Below are positions 58,765 to 64,000 of a stretch of DNA of 64,000 bases, piece after piece (the stretch's first letter is position 1; each line of letters begins with the position of its first letter). The stretch is from Saliniramus sp050485405 (GTDB lineage Bacteria > Pseudomonadota > Alphaproteobacteria > Rhizobiales > Beijerinckiaceae): contig JBJHBI010000008.1 of the NCBI GenBank assembly GCA_050485405.1, positions 1-64,000 on the forward strand, written 5' to 3'. Below the pieces are notes generated by a model that saw only the letters and a program-made list of their open reading frames with translations, did no database searches and was not told where the DNA came from. Position numbers and translations under genes: made by a program.

Positions 58765-59042
58765 GATGCTCTTCTTCAGCTCTTCGATCGGGCTTCCGCA
58801 TCCGGGCTGTCGCCCCGATACCGGTTTGCGCCCACAGATAGGGCTTTTGCCGCTCTCTGGAAAGCATCGTGACTGGAAAAGCGTGGGCCTCAGGCGCGAG
58901 AATGCGCGCCGGGCTTCCCGCAGGAGCAGCCGGCCCCGTATGCAAGGATTCTCGAAACCCCCTTTCGCGCCCGCAACGCCGTCTTCATCTTGCACCGTCC
59001 CGCCAAACCGTGAGACCTTCCGGGAAACATCCGGAGGAACAC

Positions 59043-60017
59043 ATGAAGGCGATCGTCGTCGAGAAGACCGAGACCGGCACCAGCACGGCCTTGAAGGATT
59101 TTCCGCAGAGCGAGTTGATGGAGGGCGACGTCACGGTGCGCGTCAGCCATTCCACGCTCAATTACAAGGACGGTCTCGCCGTCACCGGCAAGGCCCCGGT
59201 GGTGCGCCGGTTCCCGATGATCGCGGGGATCGATTTCGCCGGAACGGTCGAGCATTCCGACCACCCCGATTTCAAGCCGGGTGACGCAGTGATCCTGAAC
59301 GGCTGGGGGCTCGGCGAGACGCATCTGGGCGGCTATGCCGAGATGGCACGCGTCAAGGGTGACTGGCTGGTGCGCCTGCCCGAGGGCATGAGCCCGGCCC
59401 AGGCCATGGCGATCGGCACTGCCGGTTATACCGCGATGCTCTGCGTGATGGCGCTCGAACAGCACGGCCTCACCCCGGATCAAGGGCCCGCCATCGTGAC
59501 CGGCGCCGCCGGGGGCGTGGGCTCCGTCGCCATCGCGCTGCTGGCCAAGGCCGGCTGGGAGGTGATCGCCTCGACGGGCCGCGTGAGCGAGGCGGATTAT
59601 CTCGAGGGCCTCGGCGCTGCGAGCGTCATCGACCGCGAGGAGCTCTCGCAGAAGCCGCGCCCGCTCGGCAAGGAGCGCTGGATCGCAGGCGTCGATTCCG
59701 TCGGCTCGACCACGCTCGCCAACCTGCTCTCGATGACCCGGTACGGCGGCGCTATCGCTGCTTGCGGGCTCGCGGGCGGGATGGATCTGCCGGCGAGCGT
59801 CGCGCCGTTCATCCTGCGCGGCGTAGCACTTCTGGGTGTCGATTCGGTGATGTGCCCGATCGCGCGCCGCCGTGCGGCCTGGACGCGGCTCGCTCACGAT
59901 CTCGATGCCGCAGCGCTCGAGGCGATGGCGACGACGATCAGCCTCGACGAGGTGATCGACCGCGCCCCAGACATCCTCGCCGGCAAGATCCGCGGGCGGG
60001 TGATCGTCACGATCTGA
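59043..60017 (+). CDS. acuI: acrylyl-CoA reductase/YhdH-type MDR oxidoreductase
   Basis: A 324-residue medium-chain dehydrogenase/reductase. Typical AcuI/YhdH stretches: STLNYKDGLAVTGKAPVVRRFPMIAGIDFAGTV (about 40-72), NGWGLGETHLGGYAEMARV (about 86), AIGTAGYTAMLCVMALE (about 119), VTGAAGGVGSVAIALLAK (about 155, NADPH site), DSVGSTTLANLLS (about 219) and LLGVDSVMCPIARR (about 263). AcuI reduces toxic acryloyl-CoA, an intermediate of 3-hydroxypropionate or DMSP breakdown, to propionyl-CoA. GGAGGAACAC precedes ATG 59043. Substrate specificity is taken from the family. Confidence 0.92.
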   Translation: MKAIVVEKTETGTSTALKDFPQSELMEGDVTVRVSHSTLNYKDGLAVTGKAPVVRRFPMIAGIDFAGTVEHSDHPDFKPGDAVILNGWGLGETHLGGYAEMARVKGDWLVRLPEGMSPAQAMAIGTAGYTAMLCVMALEQHGLTPDQGPAIVTGAAGGVGSVAIALLAKAGWEVIASTGRVSEADYLEGLGAASVIDREELSQKPRPLGKERWIAGVDSVGSTTLANLLSMTRYGGAIAACGLAGGMDLPASVAPFILRGVALLGVDSVMCPIARRRAAWTRLAHDLDAAALEAMATTISLDEVIDRAPDILAGKIRGRVIVTI

Positions 60018-60147
60018 GGCTGTTGACAGCCGGTATCGAACGCCCGCGCGGGGATGCATCGCGCGCGCGGGCGCCTTATGCTGAGGGCTTGCGAATCGGG
60101 TGTCACGCGGCGCCCGGCCCCTCGATATGTCGCGAGACCACCGCAGC

Positions 60148-62025
60148 ATGAGCGTCATCCGCCGCCTCGATCCCGTCCTGATCGACCGCATCGCCGCCGG
60201 CGAGGTGGTGGAGCGGCCCGCTTCTGCGGTGAAGGAACTCGTCGAAAACGCCATTGATGCCGGCGCGCGCGCCATCGCGGTGGAGATTGGGGATGGCGGG
60301 CGCCGGCTGATCCGCGTCACCGATGACGGGCGGGGCATGGACGAGGCGGATCTCGTGCTCGCGGTGGAGCGCCACGCCACCTCCAAACTGCCCGAGGGCA
60401 ATCTCTCCGATATCCGCACGCTCGGCTTTCGCGGCGAGGCGCTGCCCTCGATCGCGGCGGTGAGCCGGCTCACCATCACGACCCGCCGCGCCGATGCGCC
60501 GGGCGGGCTGATGCTGCGGGTCGATGCCGGCGAGCGCGGCGAGCCGCGTCCCGCTTCCGCCATGCCGGGCACCCGGATCGACGTGGTTGATCTCTTCATG
60601 GCGACGCCGGCGCGGCTGAAGTTTCTCAAGAGCGATCGCGCCGAGGCGCAGGCCGTTGCAGAGGTGGTGCGCCGTCTCGCCGTGGCGCATCCGCAGATCC
60701 GTTTCTCGCTCACCGGCGAGCATCTCACCGATTTCAGCTGGCCGGCAGAGGATGCCGATCCTGCGGGCCTGACACGGCGGCTGGGGCGGGTGCTCGGTCG
60801 CGATTTCCCCGATAATGCGGTCGCCGTCGATGCCGTGCGCGAGGGTTTCGCGCTCTCGGGTATGATCGGCCTGCCGACCTATCATCGCGGCAACGGGGCG
60901 CAGATCCATTTCGTCGTGAACGGACGCCCGGTGCGCGACAAGCTGCTGCTCTCGGCGGTGCGCGGCGGTTATGCCGACGTGATGGCATCCGATCGCCATC
61001 CCGTGCTCGCGCTGTTCATCACCTGCGATCCGGCCATCGTCGACGTCAATGTCCACCCCGCCAAGACCGAGGTCCGCTTCCGCGAGCCGGGGCTGATCCG
61101 CTCCCTCGTCGTGTCCGCGATCCGCGATGCCCTCGCCGGGGCCGGCCATCGCGCCGCGACGACGGGCGGGGCTGGGATGCTGGGGGCGATGCGGGTGCAT
61201 GGTGGCGGACATGGCGGCGGATACGGCGGACGCGGCTTCACCCCGCCGCCGCGCCCGCAAGGGGGTGCGTATCATGCGGGAGCGCCGCTCGCGCAGAGCT
61301 GGCAGGCGCCCCATGAGGGCCTGACCGGTTTCGCCGAGGCGGGACAGGCTGCGTTCGAGGCCTTCGCGCCGGGCGCGGATAGCCGCCGCATGGATATCGC
61401 GGAGCCGGAGCCTCAGGTGGGGGAGGGCGCGCCCGCGAGCGAGGCCTATCCGCTCGGCGCGGCCCGGGCGCAATTGCACGAGACCTATATCGTCTCACAG
61501 ACCCGTGACGGCATCGTCATCGTCGACCAGCATGCCGCGCATGAGCGCCTCGTCTATGAGCGGCTCAAGCGCGAGCGGGCGCAGAGCGGCATTGCCCGGC
61601 AGATCCTGCTCATTCCCGAAATCGTCGAGCTGGATCCGCTGGATGTCGCGCGTCTGGGGGATGCGGGGGAGGCGCTCGCGGAGCTCGGCCTCGTGCTCGA
61701 ACCGTTCGGCCCGGATGCCGTCGCCTTGCGCGAGGTGCCCGCCGCGCTCGCCGAGGGTAATCTCGCGGCGCTGGTGCGCGACGTCGCCGATGCGCTCGCG
61801 GAAACGGGCGAGGCGGCGCCGCTGGCGCGCCGGCTCGACGCAGTGCTCTCGCGCATGTCCTGCCACGGCTCGATCCGCGCCGGCCGGCGTCTGCGCCCGC
61901 AGGAAATGGACGCGCTCCTGCGCGAAATGGAGGCGACGCCGCTCTCCGGCCAGTGCAATCACGGCCGCCCGACCTATGTCGCGCTCAAACGCAGCGATAT
62001 CGAGCGCCTGTTCGGGCGCAGATGA
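60148..62025 (+). CDS. mutL: DNA mismatch repair protein MutL
   Basis: A 625-residue GHKL ATPase that couples MutS to downstream repair. The N-terminal motifs are IAAGEVVERPASAVKELVENAIDAGA (about 16-41), DDGRGM (about 58), RHATSKL and FRGEALPSIAAV (about 93); FVVNGRPVRDKLL (about 252) and NVHPAKTEVRF (about 305) follow. A Gly/His-rich linker (about 345-400) leads to the dimerisation domain. The endonuclease motif is QHAAHERLVYERL (about 460, replacing DQHA-x2-E-x4-E), with CHGSIRAGRRL and CNHGRPT near the end, consistent with an active MutL nuclease in an organism without MutH. ATG 60148 (MSVIRRLDPVLIDRI) matches family starts; ATGs at 60100 and 60127 are in frame upstream. Confidence 0.95.
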   Translation: MSVIRRLDPVLIDRIAAGEVVERPASAVKELVENAIDAGARAIAVEIGDGGRRLIRVTDDGRGMDEADLVLAVERHATSKLPEGNLSDIRTLGFRGEALPSIAAVSRLTITTRRADAPGGLMLRVDAGERGEPRPASAMPGTRIDVVDLFMATPARLKFLKSDRAEAQAVAEVVRRLAVAHPQIRFSLTGEHLTDFSWPAEDADPAGLTRRLGRVLGRDFPDNAVAVDAVREGFALSGMIGLPTYHRGNGAQIHFVVNGRPVRDKLLLSAVRGGYADVMASDRHPVLALFITCDPAIVDVNVHPAKTEVRFREPGLIRSLVVSAIRDALAGAGHRAATTGGAGMLGAMRVHGGGHGGGYGGRGFTPPPRPQGGAYHAGAPLAQSWQAPHEGLTGFAEAGQAAFEAFAPGADSRRMDIAEPEPQVGEGAPASEAYPLGAARAQLHETYIVSQTRDGIVIVDQHAAHERLVYERLKRERAQSGIARQILLIPEIVELDPLDVARLGDAGEALAELGLVLEPFGPDAVALREVPAALAEGNLAALVRDVADALAETGEAAPLARRLDAVLSRMSCHGSIRAGRRLRPQEMDALLREMEATPLSGQCNHGRPTYVALKRSDIERLFGRR

Positions 62026-62035
62026 GGCGGCGCGG

Positions 62036-63400
62036 TCAGCCGTTTGCTGCCCCGTCCTCATCCGGATAAAACCCGCCGCATTCGCGCTCCCATCCGAGCA
62101 TCAGCGCCGGCATGTCGGGCGTGTCGAGCTCGCGCGCGCACCAGTCTGCATGCAGGTTGTCGATGATCTCCTGCGGGTTTTCGCCATAGGCGTATTCCGG
62201 ATCGTATTCGTAATCCCCGTAGCCATAGGTCATCGGCACCATGCCGTGACCGATCAGGACGGTGAGCAGGTAGAGCTTGGCCTGGACGAGTTCTTCGTCT
62301 GCGAAGCCGAAATTCGTAGCGAGATCGTGGTTGAGATGGTGGATATCATTTGGAAATCCCCCTTCCGAGTCTCCGAGCTTCATACGTATGTATTCTTTGA
62401 AATTCATCGAATCATCAAAGATCATCGTGGCCATGCCGCCGAAATCGACATTCCGTACAACATGATGCCGAACAAGCGCATGCCGAATGTCCGAGTATTC
62501 GGGATAGAGCTGGTTTTTCCGCATGAGCTCGAAGCCCTTCCAATCAATACGACTTTGAAAATGGACCTTGTGAATTCTTCCCGCTGCGCCACCGGGCCAG
62601 CCGATATCGAGCGTCAGACCATTGCTGCCCCGGCTGTAGCGCACATTCACCGTGACGCCGTCCGGCCTGATATAGACCTCGCCCCGGCCCATCGGTGAGT
62701 CTATTCGCCGCGCACCGCGCGTCAGTTGCGCCAGAAGCTGCGTGAACTGGCTGCGATTGACGGTCCTGATATTGGCATCGCGTGTGCCATGGATGTAGCC
62801 CACCGGCCTGCCCAACGGGTAGAGGATATGGTTGATGTTCTGCTCCCGCAAGAAGACCGGGCGCAGTTCCTGGAGGCGTTGCAGGGCCTGGTCGCCGCGA
62901 TATTGCTGGTCGCGGATGGCGCCCGGAAGCCCCTGCGAGATCGACGGGTTCGGGCGCCAGTTCGGGTCATATCTGCGGACCAGATCCGTCAGCATGTTCG
63001 CGCGCCGCGCGCTGCTGTGATAGGCGATGTATTCCTGACGCGTGACCTCGATCCGCCTTCCCTGATGCATGACGATCTGGTTTCGCGGCGCCGCGCCACG
63101 ATTTTGCGGATTGTTCCGGCGCGGCGTGCGGCTGACGCGCTCCACACGCGCCCCGCCACCGCCACCACCTCCGGATGTCCATTGTCCGCCATCGGAGGAC
63201 CCCGCCGGGACGCGGGGCTGGCGTCGCCAATGCTTTGGGAGGAGGGGATCGCCTGATGCGCCGATCGCGCGAGCAGACCCCTCCTCGCGCAAGCATCCGA
63301 TCAGACGGGACAGGGCGAGCCGTGCGCCCAATCCGGCAATCTCGCTGCGCAGGCGCAAGCCCGCGCGGCGATGGTCATCGAGGGTGGAATAACGCGTCAC
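62036..63400 (-). CDS. RVPAGS-motif protein, candidate secreted or toxin-like protein
   Basis: A 454-residue protein. It starts at GTG 63400 behind AGGAGG. Residues about 1-70 are basic and helical (LGARLALSRLIGCLREEG); at about 60-80 stands LLPKHWRRQPRVPAGSSDGGQ followed by WTSGGGGGGG, a motif recurrent in rhizobial phage-related and polymorphic-toxin proteins. The following 370 residues contain RREIEVTRQEYIAY-like helices, a beta segment GEVYIRPDGVTVNVRYSRGSNGLTLDIGW (about 235, shortened), HKVHF, and an acidic C-terminus rich in Asp/Tyr/Glu. The segment 62320-62600 is AT-richer than its surroundings. I do not recognise a catalytic domain. It converges on mutL with a 10-bp gap; no immunity gene is evident. 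Confidence 0.75.
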   Translation of the reverse strand: MTRYSTLDDHRRAGLRLRSEIAGLGARLALSRLIGCLREEGSARAIGASGDPLLPKHWRRQPRVPAGSSDGGQWTSGGGGGGGARVERVSRTPRRNNPQNRGAAPRNQIVMHQGRRIEVTRQEYIAYHSSARRANMLTDLVRRYDPNWRPNPSISQGLPGAIRDQQYRGDQALQRLQELRPVFLREQNINHILYPLGRPVGYIHGTRDANIRTVNRSQFTQLLAQLTRGARRIDSPMGRGEVYIRPDGVTVNVRYSRGSNGLTLDIGWPGGAAGRIHKVHFQSRIDWKGFELMRKNQLYPEYSDIRHALVRHHVVRNVDFGGMATMIFDDSMNFKEYIRMKLGDSEGGFPNDIHHLNHDLATNFGFADEELVQAKLYLLTVLIGHGMVPMTYGYGDYEYDPEYAYGENPQEIIDNLHADWCARELDTPDMPALMLGWERECGGFYPDEDGAANG

Positions 63401-63517
63401 AAAATGCCTCCTGATTGCGTCATCCGCAGCCAGATGGGCATGATAGGAAAATATTCAAGATGCTGCGCTTCGCCTTTCTGGTTTTGCGGGCGCGTGACGC
63501 GTCGCATGCTGCGACCG

Positions 63518-64000
63518 CTATCCGGTGACCAGCCAGGCCAGCAGCAGCGGCAGGGTGATCAGGGTGACGAGCAGCGACGCGATGATCGCGATGGTCGTCT
63601 CGTCCTCGAAGTAATCGTATTTCGCGGCGAAGACGAAGACGCCCGCGCCGATCGGCTGGGCGGCCATCACCACCGCGCAGACGAACCAGAGATCGCGCAG
63701 CTCCATCCCGAACAGATAGAGCCCCGCGAGCAGGGTCACGAGCGGCTGCAGCAGGACCTTGATGGCGATCAGCGGCAGGATGGCGACAACGCGTCCGAGA
63801 TCGCGCAGCTTCGCCGCATCGAGCTGGGCGAGGCCGAGCCCGAGGGCGAACAGGGCCGAGGGCCCCGCCGCCGCGCCGAGGAAATCGGCAAAGCGCGCAA
63901 CGCCTCCCGGCAGGGGCAGGCCGGTGATCGAGACGATTGCTCCGGCGACGACGGCGACCGTCAGCGGATTGGTCAGCGTGGTCTTCAACGCGCCGCCGAT
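63518..64000 (-). CDS. AEC-family (auxin efflux carrier-like) transporter, C-terminal part
   Basis: The frame runs off the right edge, so only the last 160 residues are seen. Five hydrophobic helices are visible, with LTNPLTVAVVAGAIVSITGLPLPGGVARFADFLGAAAGPSALFALGLGL at the start of the visible part (shortened), KVLLQPLVTLLAGLYLFG, and AVVMAAQPIGAGVFVFAAKYDYFEDETTIAIIASLLVTLITLPLLL at the end. The A-A-Q-P-x-G/A-x-x-x-x-x-A-x-x-Y motif marks AEC transporters, some of which carry malate or malonate. The 117-bp gap to the RVPAGS gene shows nothing clear. Confidence 0.88.
   Translation of the reverse strand: MGGALKTTLTNPLTVAVVAGAIVSITGLPLPGGVARFADFLGAAAGPSALFALGLGLAQLDAAKLRDLGRVVAILPLIAIKVLLQPLVTLLAGLYLFGMELRDLWFVCAVVMAAQPIGAGVFVFAAKYDYFEDETTIAIIASLLVTLITLPLLLAWLVTG

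Overview
The window is a gene-dense, GC-rich stretch of an alphaproteobacterial chromosome, most likely from the order Hyphomicrobiales (Rhizobiales). The pointers are the cell-cycle regulators CtrA and CpdR, GANTC (CcrM-type) sites clustered in the ctrA upstream region, ctrA-fliI-fliJ and formylglutamate hydrolase-cpdR-tRNA-Val neighbourhoods, a ScfR-type regulator divergent from isocitrate lyase, and the RVPAGS-x-GG-x-WTSGG motif often seen in rhizobial proteins. Genus level cannot be settled by reading alone.

Layout. 1-2.0 kb: the end of a PAP2 phosphatase, then a fumarylacetoacetate-hydrolase family enzyme and an HpcH/HpaI aldolase. 2.1-5.0 kb: ctrA, transcribed away from fliI-fliJ, with a long regulatory intergenic region. 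5.1-7.9 kb: a GNAT enzyme, a soluble chemoreceptor-like protein with reversed domain order, and a DUF5993-dsbB pair. 8.0-11.1 kb: cytochrome bd oxidase cydA-cydB-DUF2474, divergent from an NsrR-like Rrf2 regulator with a palindrome between them. 11.1-16.2 kb: an omega-aminotransferase and a 1,173-residue cysteine-free protein of unknown function ending in a GNAT-like domain. 16.3-24.6 kb: lepA, an RND efflux adaptor/permease pair, a DUF805 protein and a VWA protein. 24.7-34.2 kb: the first half of the division and cell wall cluster (mraZ-rsmH-ftsL-ftsI-murE-murF-mraY-murD), preceded by four 10-bp-spaced MraZ-type repeats and ending abruptly at murD. 34.2-40 kb is accessory: a lipase with a companion gene, a D-lactate dehydrogenase/PfkB kinase pair, a RES-Xre toxin-antitoxin module with paired palindromes and a flanking repeat, and two orphan membrane proteins. 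40-46.6 kb: a photolyase-like protein with apparently permuted domains, xerC, small DUF genes, a GDP-mannose enzyme and D-erythronate dehydrogenase. 46.7-51.8 kb: ScfR-type regulator, isocitrate lyase, N-formylglutamate amidohydrolase and cpdR. 51.8-62 kb: tRNA-Val(GAC), gph, rpiA, glutathione reductase, an aldo/keto reductase, hemH, acuI-type reductase and mutL. 62-64 kb: a toxin-like RVPAGS protein and the end of an AEC transporter.

How the parts fit. CtrA and CpdR belong to one proteolysis-controlled cell-cycle circuit, and fliI and the dcw genes are the kind of targets such a circuit controls. The bd oxidase, NsrR-like regulator, DsbB and glutathione reductase suggest life with fluctuating oxygen, nitric oxide and redox stress. 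No insertion sequence, prophage, rRNA operon or CRISPR array was seen. The strongest candidates for undescribed biology are the giant protein at 12.7-16.2 kb, the RVPAGS protein at 62-63.4 kb, the permuted photolyase and the DsbB variant with a displaced cysteine pair.
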